The position numbers and the translations under genes were made by a program. This document shows positions 30,238 to 38,636 of a DNA stretch of 64,000 nt, one piece after another (position 1 is the first letter of the stretch; every line of letters begins with the position of its first letter). The notes beneath the pieces are model-generated. The model was not told the DNA's origin and did not search any database. It worked only from the letters and a program-made list of their open reading frames with translations. The DNA comes from Glycomyces sp. YM15 (GTDB lineage: Bacteria > Actinomycetota > Actinomycetes > Mycobacteriales > Micromonosporaceae). Location of the stretch: contig NZ_JAERMK010000013.1 in the NCBI RefSeq assembly GCF_016918015.1, forward strand, positions 26,516-90,515, in the 5' to 3' direction.

Positions 30238-32364
30238 ATGACCAAATTCCTTACACCCGCCGGCGTGACCGTGGAGCGCCACGTCAGTGAGCTCGACGAC
30301 CCGGATCTGACGCCGATCGTCGCGCAGGTGGAGACGCGCCGCGGCGGGGTGCTCTCGAGCGGCATGGAGTATCCGGGCCGCTATTCGCGCTACCACCTCG
30401 CGTATGTCGACCCGTCGCTCGAGGTCGTGGCGCGCGGCCGGAAGGTGACGGTGCGGCAGTTGAACGCCCGCGGGTTCCTGCTCGTGGACGTCCTCGCCGA
30501 TGCGCTGGAGGCGTCCGGGGTCGGGGAGGTGACGCGGGGCGACCGCGAGGTGCACGTCCAGGTGCCGACACCGACCGAGCGCGTCCCCGAGGAGCTGCGC
30601 TCGAAGCTGCCGACGGCGTTCTCGGCGCTGCGGGTGATCCTCGAGGCGCTCAAGTGCGACGACCCGTACCTGGGCCTGTGGGGCGCGTTCGGGTACGACC
30701 TGGCCTACCAGTTCGAGCCGATCCCGTTCGCGAAGGACCGGCCCGCCGACGCCCGCGACCTGGTGCTGCACTTGGCGGACGAGATCTACGTGGTCGACCG
30801 CAAGCGCGAGACCGCGCAGGTGCGCCGCTACGACTTCTCGTTCGGCGGGCGATCGACGACGGGCCTGGCGCGCGAGACCGAGTCGCTGGACTACGTGCGG
30901 GCCGCATCGGTTCCGGACGGGCCGGTGCCGGGCGTGTACGCCGACACGGTGCGCCGTGCGCGGCAGGAGTTCAAGGCCGGCAACCTGTTCGAGGTCGTGC
31001 CGGGGCACGAGATGTACGCCGCGTGCGATTCGCCGACGCTGTTCTATGAGCGGCTGCGCACCGCCAACCCGGCGCCGTACGAGTTCCTGTTCAACCTCGG
31101 CGACCGCGAATACCTGGTGGGCGCGTCGCCGGAGATGTTCGTGCGGGTCACGGGCGACCGGGTGGAGACCTGCCCGATCTCGGGGACGATCGCGCGCGGG
31201 GACGACCCGATGCACGACGCGTCGCAGATCGCCGAACTCATCGGCTCCTCGAAGGAGGAGTCGGAGCTGACGATGTGCACCGACGTGGACCGCAACGACA
31301 AGGCCCGCGTGTGCGTGCCCGGTTCGGTGAAGGTGCTGGGCCGCAGGCAGATCGAGATGTACTCGCGGCTGATCCACACCGTCGACCACATCGAGGGCCG
31401 GCTGCGGCCGGAGATGGACGCGCTGGACGCGTTCCTGACCCACATGTGGGCGGTGACGGTGACCGGCGCACCGAAGACCTGGGCGATGCGGTTCATCGAG
31501 GAGCAGGAGACGACGCCGCGGCGCTGGTACGGCGGCGCGGTGGGCTTCGTCGGTTTCGACGGTTCGATGAACACCGGCCTGACGCTGCGGACGGCGCAGA
31601 TCCGCGACGGCGTCGCGTGCGTGCGCGCGGGCGCGACGCTCCTGTACGACTCCGATCCGGACGCCGAGGAGGCCGAGACCCACCTGAAGGCCCGGGCGCT
31701 GCTGGAGACCGCGGCGGGCGGGATCGGCGCGGCGGCAGCGGTCCCTGAACCGATCGAGGTCGCGGGCGGGCCCGCGGGGGTCGGCCGCAAGGTGCTGCTG
31801 GTGGACCACGAGGACTCGTTCGTGAACACCCTCGGCGACTACTTCCGCCAGCACGGCTGCGAGGTGACGACGCTGCGATTCGGGTTCGACGCGGCGAGGA
31901 CGCTCCACGAGCTTGCCCCTGACCTGGTCGTGCTCTCGCCCGGCCCGGGACGGCCGCAGGACTTCGGCACGGCCGGGCTGCTCGACGAGCTCGAGCGGCA
32001 GGGCCTGCCCGTGTTCGGGGTGTGCCTGGGGCTGCAGGCGATGGTCGAGCACGCGGGCGGTTCGCTGTCGCTGCTGGACGAGCCGAGCCACGGCAAGCCC
32101 GGAAACGTGAAGGTGGCCGGCGGCGGCCTGTTCGACGGGCTGCCCGCCGAAGTGACCGCGGCGCGCTACCACTCGCTGTACGCCACGCCCGACCAGGTGC
32201 AGGGCGATTTCACGCCGACCGCGGCGATCGACGAGGTCGTCATGGCGATCGAGGCGCCCGGGAAACGCTGGTTCGCGGTGCAGTTCCACCCCGAGTCGAT
32301 CCTGACCTCGGCCGGCGCGCACGGGCACCGGATCATCGGGAACGTGCTGCGGCTGACCGCTTGA
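30238..32364 (+). CDS. trpE: Fused anthranilate synthase TrpE-TrpG
   Basis: 708-aa bifunctional enzyme converting chorismate and glutamine to anthranilate, the first step of Trp synthesis. The TrpE part (about 1-515) has GASPEMF, CPISGTIARG and ELTMCTDVDRND; the N-terminal VLSSGMEYPGRYSRY lies where Trp feedback inhibition is set in the Rhizobium-type fused enzyme. The glutaminase part (about 520-708) has SPGPGRP, nucleophile Cys596 (FGVCLGLQ) and His684/Glu686 (FHPES). GAGAGGG precedes the ATG. The Trp-codon attenuator upstream argues for primary tryptophan synthesis rather than phenazine-type use. Confidence 0.93.
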   Translation: MTKFLTPAGVTVERHVSELDDPDLTPIVAQVETRRGGVLSSGMEYPGRYSRYHLAYVDPSLEVVARGRKVTVRQLNARGFLLVDVLADALEASGVGEVTRGDREVHVQVPTPTERVPEELRSKLPTAFSALRVILEALKCDDPYLGLWGAFGYDLAYQFEPIPFAKDRPADARDLVLHLADEIYVVDRKRETAQVRRYDFSFGGRSTTGLARETESLDYVRAASVPDGPVPGVYADTVRRARQEFKAGNLFEVVPGHEMYAACDSPTLFYERLRTANPAPYEFLFNLGDREYLVGASPEMFVRVTGDRVETCPISGTIARGDDPMHDASQIAELIGSSKEESELTMCTDVDRNDKARVCVPGSVKVLGRRQIEMYSRLIHTVDHIEGRLRPEMDALDAFLTHMWAVTVTGAPKTWAMRFIEEQETTPRRWYGGAVGFVGFDGSMNTGLTLRTAQIRDGVACVRAGATLLYDSDPDAEEAETHLKARALLETAAGGIGAAAAVPEPIEVAGGPAGVGRKVLLVDHEDSFVNTLGDYFRQHGCEVTTLRFGFDAARTLHELAPDLVVLSPGPGRPQDFGTAGLLDELERQGLPVFGVCLGLQAMVEHAGGSLSLLDEPSHGKPGNVKVAGGGLFDGLPAEVTAARYHSLYATPDQVQGDFTPTAAIDEVVMAIEAPGKRWFAVQFHPESILTSAGAHGHRIIGNVLRLTA

Positions 32365-32382
32365 GCGTCCCGTTCTGACACG

Positions 32383-32422
32383 GCAAGGGCCGGGAGGCGC
32401 GGTGGCGCTTCCCGGCCCTTGC
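32383..32422. terminator. Bidirectional terminator between trpEG and a secreted-protein gene
   Basis: An 18-bp stem (GCAAGGGCCGGGAGGCGC with GCGCTTCCCGGCCCTTGC, one mismatch) around GGTG lies between convergent genes, 19 nt after trpEG and 29 nt before the other stop. Confidence 0.8.
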
Positions 32423-32450
32423 GTTGCGGGCATTAGGGTTTCGGGCGCTA

Positions 32451-32852
32451 TCAGGTGTACTCCCAGTCCTGGACGCAGGACCAGGCGCTGTAGCCCCAGC
32501 CGCCGTTCCAGTAGACCTCCATCCAGTAGTCGCTGGTGAGGCCGCAGGCGCGGTACTCGCCGCCGGAGCCGCGCTCGCAGGAGACGGGGACCCAGGCGCC
32601 GGCCGGGATGACATCGAGGATCGACGAGCCGACCTCGGCGAGGCGGCGGTGGTTGACGCGTTCGGTGAAGCGCGCCCTGCAGGTCCGCTGCTCTAGGGCG
32701 GAGGCCGGGACGGTCGTGCTCTCGATCCGCGATTTCACGGGCGTCGGCACGTCGACGGGCGCGGGCGGAGCCGCGGCGGCCGAGGACGCGGCGGTGAACG
32801 ACAGCGCGAGCGCGGCCGCAATGACGCCGATGGCAGTGAAGAACCTCTTCAT
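32451..32852 (-). CDS. Small secreted Cys-containing protein
   Basis: About 133 aa. It starts MKRFFTAIGVIAAALALSF and has a Sec signal peptide with likely cleavage after ASSAAAA. The mature domain of about 95 aa has four or five Cys (RTCRAR, VSCERG, RACGLT, WSCVQD) and the segment PAGAWVPVSCE, which recalls a bacterial SH3-like wall-binding fold, though I do not recognise the family. An alternative start at 32885 adds 11 residues and has AAGG upstream. Exported outside the cell; role unknown. Confidence 0.75.
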   Translation of the reverse strand: MKRFFTAIGVIAAALALSFTAASSAAAAPPAPVDVPTPVKSRIESTTVPASALEQRTCRARFTERVNHRRLAEVGSSILDVIPAGAWVPVSCERGSGGEYRACGLTSDYWMEVYWNGGWGYSAWSCVQDWEYT

Positions 32853-32953
32853 TACCAGGATCACCCCTTTGGCGAACTTGATCATGATTACGCCTTATGG
32901 CGTGGTATCAACATAATTACGAAGAAGCGCGCATTCTTGCACAAAACGGGTAA

Positions 32954-32969
32954 TGTCGGGAAACCGACA
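32954..32969. promoter_or_regulatory. Inverted repeat TGTCGG-N4-CCGACA, copy 1
   Basis: TGTCGG GAAA CCGACA lies about 100 nt upstream of the secreted-protein start. The same arms, spacer length and following GA recur at 61029-61044. Possible binding site of a shared regulator. Confidence 0.45.
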
Positions 32970-33166
32970 GAGCTGATGGGGGCCGACGGCCCCGCGCGAT
33001 GGCAGGTCGCGCCCGATCGGCGCTTCTCGTTCCGGCCGTTGCCGGTCCGTGAGCTGCGGCGATCGAATCCGTTGGGGTTCAGGCACTTCCGGTACTTTGC
33101 GGGTCGGCCGGCGCGGGTCGCGGGGTTCGTCGCCGGGATGTCGGTGGCCCGTGATTGGCTGGCGGG

Positions 33167-33739
33167 ATGGCGAAAACCGTGTACAACACAGCGACCAGCA
33201 TCGACGGCTATCTCGCGGACCCCGAGAACTCGCTCGAGTGGCTCTTCACCGTGCCCGGAGGCGATCCGGAGCAGTCCGAGGAGTCGGAGACCCCGCTCGA
33301 CGAGTTCGGCGAGTTCCTCGCCGGGGTCGGGGCGATCTGCATGGGCTCCACGACGTATGAGTGGATCCTCGAGTACGAGCACCTGCTCGACAACCCGGAC
33401 AAGTGGGAGTACGAGGCGCCTTCCTGGGTGTTCACGAGCCGGAACCTCCCGGCGGTGCCCGGGAAGGACATCCGCTTCGCGTCCGGTGACGTCGCGGCGG
33501 TTCACGCCGAAATGGTCGAGGTCGCGGGCGACAAGGACCGGTGGATCGTCGGCGGTGGCGACCTCGTCGGCCAGTTCTTCGACGCCGGGCTCCTCGACGA
33601 GATCCGCGTTTCGCTCGCGCCGGTCTTCCTCGGCGACGGCGCACCGCTCCTGCCGCGCCGCATCCTCTCCCACCACCTCGAACTGACCGAGGCCAAGAGC
33701 GTCGGCCAGTTCGCCTGCCTCACTTATCGAGTGAAGTAG
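33167..33739 (+). CDS. Dihydrofolate reductase-family (RibD C-domain) protein
   Basis: 190-aa protein of the RibD-C/DHFR-like fold, starting MAKTVYNTATSIDGYLADP, the conserved N-terminal strand plus SxDGYxA signature of the family. Later GAICMGSTTYEWIL and WIVGGGDLVGQF match the NADPH-binding region. Members are mostly uncharacterised reductases. The ATG at 33167 has only a weak GGCGGG upstream. Monocistronic with its own terminator. Folate reduction is not implied. Confidence 0.85.
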   Translation: MAKTVYNTATSIDGYLADPENSLEWLFTVPGGDPEQSEESETPLDEFGEFLAGVGAICMGSTTYEWILEYEHLLDNPDKWEYEAPSWVFTSRNLPAVPGKDIRFASGDVAAVHAEMVEVAGDKDRWIVGGGDLVGQFFDAGLLDEIRVSLAPVFLGDGAPLLPRRILSHHLELTEAKSVGQFACLTYRVK

Positions 33740-33747
33740 CGCGTGCA

Positions 33748-33773
33748 CCGCCCGGCCCGTTCGGGCCGGGCGG
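33748..33773 (+). terminator. Terminator of the DHFR-like gene
   Basis: A perfect 11-bp stem (CCGCCCGGCCC with GGGCCGGGCGG) on a GTTC loop, followed by GTT, 8 nt after the stop. Confidence 0.8.
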
Positions 33774-33916
33774 GTTCCGGCGGTTAGCCGCGCCCGTTCG
33801 GTTGAGGCGCGGTCGGGGTGTCGGATGGGTGTCGGGTCACTGCTCACCGGGCACCGCAGGACACCGGCACCGGGATTGACAACCCGACCCACCGCCCTGA
33901 CCGAACGACCATGCGG

Positions 33917-34483
33917 TTAGTCGTTGTCCATGTCGTCCCGGTCCTCGGCGTCATCGTCGGTGTCGTCGTTGTCATCGGCGTCGTCCATGCCGTCGTCGTC
34001 ATCGCTCGCGTCGTCGGGGACCACCTCGGTGACCGTGCCGTCGAAGGCGTCGACCGCGACGTCCCATTCGGCGCCGTCGGCGTCCGTCACCTCGACCACC
34101 CAGACCGGGGCGTCGACGGTGCCTTCGAGATCGACGTCGTAGACCTCGCCCGGGACCTCCGCGAGCGCGGCCTCGACGGCCGCGTCCTCGCCGATGGCCT
34201 CGTCCGGGAGCACGAAGTCGTCGTCATCAGTGCCGTCGCGGTCATCCGCGTCGTCACGGTCGTAGCGGTCGTCCGTGTCGTCCGCCGCCTGCTCGGCGGC
34301 GCGGTCCTCCCTGTCGTCGAGACCGTCGGCGGCGAAGGCGACGGCGGTGCCGCCGCCGAGGAGCAGGACGCCCGCGGCGCCTGCGATGACGAGGGTGCGC
34401 TGGCGGCCGCGGAATCGACGGCGCTGCGCGGCCTCGGGCTGGTCGGGGGCGGGTGCCTGCTGGGTGTCGGTCGGAGCGTTCAT
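33917..34483 (-). CDS. PepSY-domain membrane protein with Asp-rich tail
   Basis: 188 aa. A cytoplasmic Pro/Gln-rich N terminus is followed by one membrane helix (TLVIAGAAGVLLLGGGTAVAF), an Asp/Arg-rich stalk, a PepSY domain (AIGEDAAVEAALAEVPGEVYDVDLEG ... WDVAVDAFDGTVTEV) and a C-terminal run consisting almost wholly of Asp. GAGAGGA precedes the ATG at 34483. PepSY proteins often accompany OmpR-type two-component systems, and here the divergent neighbour is such a pair, also with an acidic sensor. Tandem CTGAAG repeats upstream look like its operator. Cation binding outside the membrane is a reasonable guess. Confidence 0.85.
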   Translation of the reverse strand: MNAPTDTQQAPAPDQPEAAQRRRFRGRQRTLVIAGAAGVLLLGGGTAVAFAADGLDDREDRAAEQAADDTDDRYDRDDADDRDGTDDDDFVLPDEAIGEDAAVEAALAEVPGEVYDVDLEGTVDAPVWVVEVTDADGAEWDVAVDAFDGTVTEVVPDDASDDDDGMDDADDNDDTDDDAEDRDDMDND

Positions 34484-34538
34484 GTCCGGTCCTCTCGGTG
34501 CCGTGCGGATGTGATGTCGCAACGGTGCGCCGCCGAAC

Positions 34539-34576
34539 CTGAAGCCAAGCTGAAGTCACCTGAAGCCGACTTCAGG
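34539..34576. promoter_or_regulatory. Tandem CTGAAG repeats, probable OmpR-type operator
   Basis: CTGAAG occurs at 34539, 34550 and 34560 and in inverse orientation (CTTCAG) at 34570, a spacing of 10-11 bp that places the copies on one DNA face. The cluster lies 56-93 bp upstream of the PepSY gene, where an OmpR/PhoP-family regulator would bind. The 9-mer GACTTCAGG at its end recurs at 34667-34675 within the truncated regulator gene. Confidence 0.6.
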
Positions 34577-34664
34577 AATGCGGCGGGAGGAGCGGCGGTG
34601 ATGCGGCCGACTCCGGCTGGATCCGGGGTCTTGCCCGGCAGCGGCCGAGTTCGCGTGTCCGCGA

Positions 34665-35201
34665 ATGACTTCAGGTTGGCTGCCCTCCATGAACGGCTAC
34701 CAGGTCTGCGCGGCCCTGCGCCGGGAGGGCATCGCCACGCCCATCCTCATGCTCACCGCCAAAGACGGCGAATACGACGAGGCCGAAGGCCTCGACACCG
34801 GCGCCGACGACTACTTGACCAAACCGTTTTCCTTCGTGGTCCTCCAAGCGCGTCTCCGCGCGATGATGCGCCGCGGCCGGTCCGCGGCCGCACCCACCGT
34901 GTGGCGTTTCGGCGACCTCACCGTCGACCCCGCCACCCGCGCCTGCCGCCGCGGCGGCGAGCGGGTCGAGCTCACGTCCAAGGAATTCTCGGTCCTGGAG
35001 TACCTGGCCAGCCGCGCCGGGGAGGTCGTCTCCAAGACGGAGATCCTCCATCACGTGTGGGACTTCGCCTATGACGGGGACGTCAACATCGTGGAGGTCT
35101 ACATCTCCAACCTGCGCCGAAAGATCGACGCCCCGTACCGACGCGCCTCGATCGCGACCGTCCGCTGCGCGGGCTACCGCCTGGCGGCCGACGGTGGCTA
35201 G
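34665..35201 (+). pseudogene. OmpR-family response regulator lacking the N-terminal receiver half
   Basis: 178 aa remain of an expected 225 or so. The frame begins MTSGWLPSMNGYQVC, joining the receiver domain right at the LPxMNGY motif, so the beta1-alpha2 part and the phosphorylatable Asp (four residues before the Pro) are missing; Ser3 occupies that place. The later receiver residues are kept (Thr in LMLTAKD, Lys in YLTKPF), and the winged-helix output domain is complete (ELTSKEFSVLEYLASR ... VEVYISNLRRKID ... RCAGYRL). There is no ribosome-binding site before the ATG. It could be a 5' deletion product, or a short, constitutively DNA-binding protein. The kinase gene follows with a start/stop overlap. 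Confidence 0.75.
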
Positions 35202-36759
35202 GGTGCGGGGAGACAAGGCGCAGCAGGCCGAGATCCGGCGGGCCATGAAGAAGGCGGAAGGCAGGAAGCCGTTCTGGCGGCCCGAATCCGTGCGGGCGCG
35301 CGCCACTGTGGGCGCAACGCTCGTGGTCGCGGTGGCGCTGGTCGCCGCCGGGCTCCTGGTCGTGACCCTGTTGCGCGACAACCTCTACGGCCGCGCCGAA
35401 CTCACCGCTGAGGTCAATGCGCGGTCCGTCGCCGGTCAACTCGCCTCGGGCGCGTCGCCCGCGGCGATCGAACTGCCGGATGACGACAAGCTCGTGCAGA
35501 TCGTGGACGCCAGCGGGACCGTCGTCGCCGCCAGCGACGACCTCGAAGGCACCGGTGCCGTGGGCGGTTTCGCCCCCGCGCCCGATCCGGTGGTTGAAGA
35601 AGCCGAAGCCGAGGTCGAGACCGATGACGACAGCGACGAGGACGACGATCGGGACGACGACGCCGACGAGGACGACACCGAGACGCCCCCGGGCGGCGAC
35701 GCGACCGGCAGCGGCGCGGTCGGGTCGCAGATCGCTTACGAGACGGTGACGATCCCCGGCGAGGAGGCGTCCTACCGGTTCGCGGCGCTCTCGGCCACGG
35801 CCCCGGACGGCGGCGAGTACACCGTCTACTCGGGTGCTTCCCTTGCCACGCAGGAGGAGGCCGTCGCGAGCGTCGGCACCGCGATGGTGTGGGCGCTGGC
35901 GCCGCTGCTGCTCGTGGTCGCCGTGGTGACCTGGCTGGTGGTGCGGCGCGCACTCCGGCCGGTGCGGGCGATCCAGAAGGAACTCATCGAGATCACCGGC
36001 GGCGACCTGAGCCGGCGCGTGCCGGTGCCGGCGAGCCGCGACGAGATCCACAGCCTCGCCAGGACCACGAACATGACCCTCGCGGCGCTCGACGCGGCCG
36101 TCGCGCAGCAGCGCCGGTTCGTCGCCGACGCCTCCCCCGAGCTGCGCAGCCCGCTCGCGATCCTGCGAACGCAATTGGAGATCGCCCGCGAGCACCCGGA
36201 ACTGCTCGACCTGGACGCGACGCTCGGCGACGTGACGCGGCTGCAGGACCTCGCCGCCGACCTACTGCTGCTCGCGCGACTCGACGCCGGAGAGCGGCCG
36301 CCGCATGTGGAGGTGCCGTTCACCGAGCTGGTGCGAGAGGAGACGGCCCGCCGGGCCGCCACCGACCGGGTGCCGGTGCGGCTCGACGTCGAGGAGGACC
36401 TGACGGTGTGGGGTGTGCGCGGGCACCTGGCCCGGGCCGTCGGGAACCTGCTCGCGAACGCGCAGCGGCACGCCGCGGGTGCGGTCTCGGTCCGGCTGGC
36501 GGCCGAGGACGAGGACTGGCTGCGGTTGGACGTCGCCGACGACGGCAACGGCGTCCCACAGGGCCAGCGGCGGCGGATCTTCGACCGGTTCGTGCGGCTC
36601 GACGAGTCCCGCAGCCGCGACGAGGGCGGCGCGGGCCTGGGGCTGGCGATCGTGCAGGACGTGGCGCTCGAGCACCACGGGATGGTCTACGTGCTCGACG
36701 CTCCCGAAGGTGGCGCGCTGTTCCGTCTGGCGTTGCGCCGCAACGAAAGGGGGTGGTGA
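35194..36759 (+). CDS. Sensor histidine kinase-like protein without the phospho-His
   Basis: About 521 aa (GTG start uncertain; ATG 35245 is an alternative). Order: membrane helix (about residues 30-52), extracellular domain with an acidic run (about 143-165), second helix, HAMP (RRALRPVRAIQKEL), dimerisation helix and ATPase domain. The H-box reads RRFVADASPELRSPL: the invariant His before ELRSP is Pro315 (CCC at 36136-36138). The ATPase boxes are intact (NLLANAQRHA, VADDGNGVP, IFDRFVR, GGAGLGLAIV). It cannot autophosphorylate normally, although ATP binding and conformational signalling may survive. Paired with the truncated regulator just upstream. Confidence 0.85.
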   Translation: MARVRGDKAQQAEIRRAMKKAEGRKPFWRPESVRARATVGATLVVAVALVAAGLLVVTLLRDNLYGRAELTAEVNARSVAGQLASGASPAAIELPDDDKLVQIVDASGTVVAASDDLEGTGAVGGFAPAPDPVVEEAEAEVETDDDSDEDDDRDDDADEDDTETPPGGDATGSGAVGSQIAYETVTIPGEEASYRFAALSATAPDGGEYTVYSGASLATQEEAVASVGTAMVWALAPLLLVVAVVTWLVVRRALRPVRAIQKELIEITGGDLSRRVPVPASRDEIHSLARTTNMTLAALDAAVAQQRRFVADASPELRSPLAILRTQLEIAREHPELLDLDATLGDVTRLQDLAADLLLLARLDAGERPPHVEVPFTELVREETARRAATDRVPVRLDVEEDLTVWGVRGHLARAVGNLLANAQRHAAGAVSVRLAAEDEDWLRLDVADDGNGVPQGQRRRIFDRFVRLDESRSRDEGGAGLGLAIVQDVALEHHGMVYVLDAPEGGALFRLALRRNERGW

Positions 36760-36935
36760 TCAAGAGCGGCGTCCAAGGGATCGAGCGGCCTTTCGCAGGC
36801 AGCGGTCGCGACGACCGTACCGGTGCCGCAGAGTGCCGCAGAGTGCCGCGGCGTCGAACGGCCCGTCGGTGTGACCGGTCCTCGCCGTCCTGTCGGCCCC
36901 GCCGCACCGCGGGCGGCGGTCCCTACGATGGCCGC

Positions 36936-37865
36936 ATGAAAGCATGGATCCCCCACGAGGCCGGGCTCGACCGGCTCGGCCCGGTCCCCAGCGGCGTCGT
37001 CGTCGAGGTGTACGACGGCGGCGACTACCCGTCCGACCCGAGCGATGTCGAGTTCCTGGTGCCTCCGGCCGCGCCCAAGTCCACCCTTCCCGGGATGTCG
37101 TACGAGGCACCGCCGGTGCTGCAGGACATGCCGAACCTCAAAGTGCTGCAGCTGCTCAGCGCGGGCGTCGAGCAGTGGGTGCCGCTCGTTCCCGACGGTG
37201 TGCTGCTCTGCAACAACCGCGGCGCGCACACCGAGGTGACCGCCGAATGGGTGATGGCCGCGGCCCTCGCCTCGGTGCGGCGCTTCGACGTGTTCGCCCG
37301 CAACCAGGTCGAGGGCAAATGGGAACTCGCCTGGGGCACGACCCTGTCCGGGAAGACCGCGGTGATCATCGGCGCCGGTTCCATCGGCGCCGCCGTGGCG
37401 CGCCGGTTCGAGGCCTCGGGCATGGAGGTCACGATGGTCGCGCGGACCGCGCGGCCCGGCGTCGGGACGCTCGCGGACCTGCCCGGGCTGCTGCCCGAAG
37501 CCGATGTCGTGGTGGTCATGGTGCCGCTGACCCCCGAGACCGAGGGCCTGGTGGACGCGGCGTTCCTGGCGCGCATGCGCGACGGCGCGCTGCTGGTGAA
37601 CGCCGCCCGCGGCAAGATCGTCGACACCGCCGCGCTGACCGCCGAGGTCGCTTCGGGGCGGCTGCGCTGCGCCCTCGACGTGACCGAGCCCGAGCCGCTC
37701 CCGGCCGACCACGAGCTGTGGCGCCTCGACGGCGCGATCGTGACCCCGCACGTGGGCGGTGCGGTCCTCGGCTTCATCGAACGGGTCTACCCGCGGGTGG
37801 GCGCGCAGATCCGGCGCTTCGCCGCCGGTGAACCGCTCCAGAACCTGGTCGCGGACGGCTATTAG
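36936..37865 (+). CDS. D-isomer-specific 2-hydroxyacid dehydrogenase
   Basis: 309-aa NAD-dependent dehydrogenase. The nucleotide-binding motif is GAGSIGAAVARRFEASG (about residues 145-161). Catalytic residues are all present: Arg in NAARGKIVD, Glu in DVTEPEPLP and His in TPHVGG. The substrate is uncertain: phosphoglycerate, glyoxylate/hydroxypyruvate or other 2-oxo acids. There is no Shine-Dalgarno; TACGAT ends 6 nt before the ATG, so the mRNA is probably leaderless. The 176-bp gap before it contains a short tandem repeat of GTGCCGCAGA. Confidence 0.88.
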   Translation: MKAWIPHEAGLDRLGPVPSGVVVEVYDGGDYPSDPSDVEFLVPPAAPKSTLPGMSYEAPPVLQDMPNLKVLQLLSAGVEQWVPLVPDGVLLCNNRGAHTEVTAEWVMAAALASVRRFDVFARNQVEGKWELAWGTTLSGKTAVIIGAGSIGAAVARRFEASGMEVTMVARTARPGVGTLADLPGLLPEADVVVVMVPLTPETEGLVDAAFLARMRDGALLVNAARGKIVDTAALTAEVASGRLRCALDVTEPEPLPADHELWRLDGAIVTPHVGGAVLGFIERVYPRVGAQIRRFAAGEPLQNLVADGY

Positions 37866-37913
37866 CGGTGCGGGCGCCGCAGCCTGGGCCTTTGATGGTT
37901 CGATGGTGGGGTG

Positions 37914-38630
37914 ATGACGCGATTCGAGGAACTGGGCTGGCGTGATTCGCCGATGGGCGAGATCAGTCTGCGACGGCGGTACGACCCTGAGGTGCGAGCC
38001 GAGGTCTACGAGGTCAAGCTCGACGAGGACTTCCTCATGTCGAGCCTGTTCACCGTGGCCGAGCGGGAACTCTCGCACCTCGGGCTCGCCCGCGTCGAGG
38101 GCGCCGGCGACCTCGAGGTGATCGTCGGCGGCCTCGGCTTGGGCTACACGGCCCTCGCGGCCCTCGAAGACGAGCGGGTACGCGACCTGACGGTGATCGA
38201 GTACTCGGAAGCGGTCATCGACTGGCACGAGCGCGACCTCCTGCCCGACACGGTCGGACTCGCGGCCAACGAACGCGTGCACCTGGTGTGCGCGGACTTC
38301 TTCGCCGCCGCCATGAGCGCCGAGGGCTTCGACGCCGAACGGGCCGGCCGGACCTTCGATGCGATCCTGCTCGACATCGACCACTCCCCCAGCCGGGTCC
38401 TGCACTCTCCGCACGCCGAGTTCTACACGCCGGCGGGTCTTCGCGCGATGGCCGCGCACCTGAAGCCCGCGGGCGTGTTCGCGATCTGGTCCGACGACCC
38501 GCCCTCCCCTGAGTTCATGACCGTCCTCATGGAGGTCTTCACCGGCGTCCAGGCCAAGCGGGTCTGGTTCGACAATCCCTACACCGGCGGCCGGTCCTCG
38601 AATACCGTCTACACCGCGATCCGGGGCTAA
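37914..38630 (+). CDS. Spermidine synthase-like methyltransferase-fold protein
   Basis: 238 aa with a class I Rossmann fold. LEVIVGGLGLGYTALAAL (about residues 67-84) is the nucleotide-binding glycine loop, VIEYSEAVI carries the acidic residue after strand 2, and AILLDIDHSPS follows. It resembles spermidine-synthase-like proteins, but the aminopropyltransferase residues cannot be confirmed, so the substrate is open. GTG 37911 or ATG 37914 can start it. Its stop is 6 bp from the convergent csaA stop with no terminator between. Confidence 0.75.
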   Translation: MTRFEELGWRDSPMGEISLRRRYDPEVRAEVYEVKLDEDFLMSSLFTVAERELSHLGLARVEGAGDLEVIVGGLGLGYTALAALEDERVRDLTVIEYSEAVIDWHERDLLPDTVGLAANERVHLVCADFFAAAMSAEGFDAERAGRTFDAILLDIDHSPSRVLHSPHAEFYTPAGLRAMAAHLKPAGVFAIWSDDPPSPEFMTVLMEVFTGVQAKRVWFDNPYTGGRSSNTVYTAIRG

Positions 38631-38636
38631 GGGCGC

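Noticed and set aside
30238..32364. Phenazine-type 2-amino-2-deoxyisochorismate synthase (PhzE)
   Set aside because: The Trp-codon attenuator directly upstream and the Rhizobium-like N terminus fit anthranilate synthase, and no phenazine genes are nearby.
34577..34664. Missing N-terminal receiver half of the response regulator as a frameshifted upstream segment
   Set aside because: All three plus frames upstream were read; none encodes the acidic pair or strand-1 pattern of a receiver domain, so this is not a simple frameshift.
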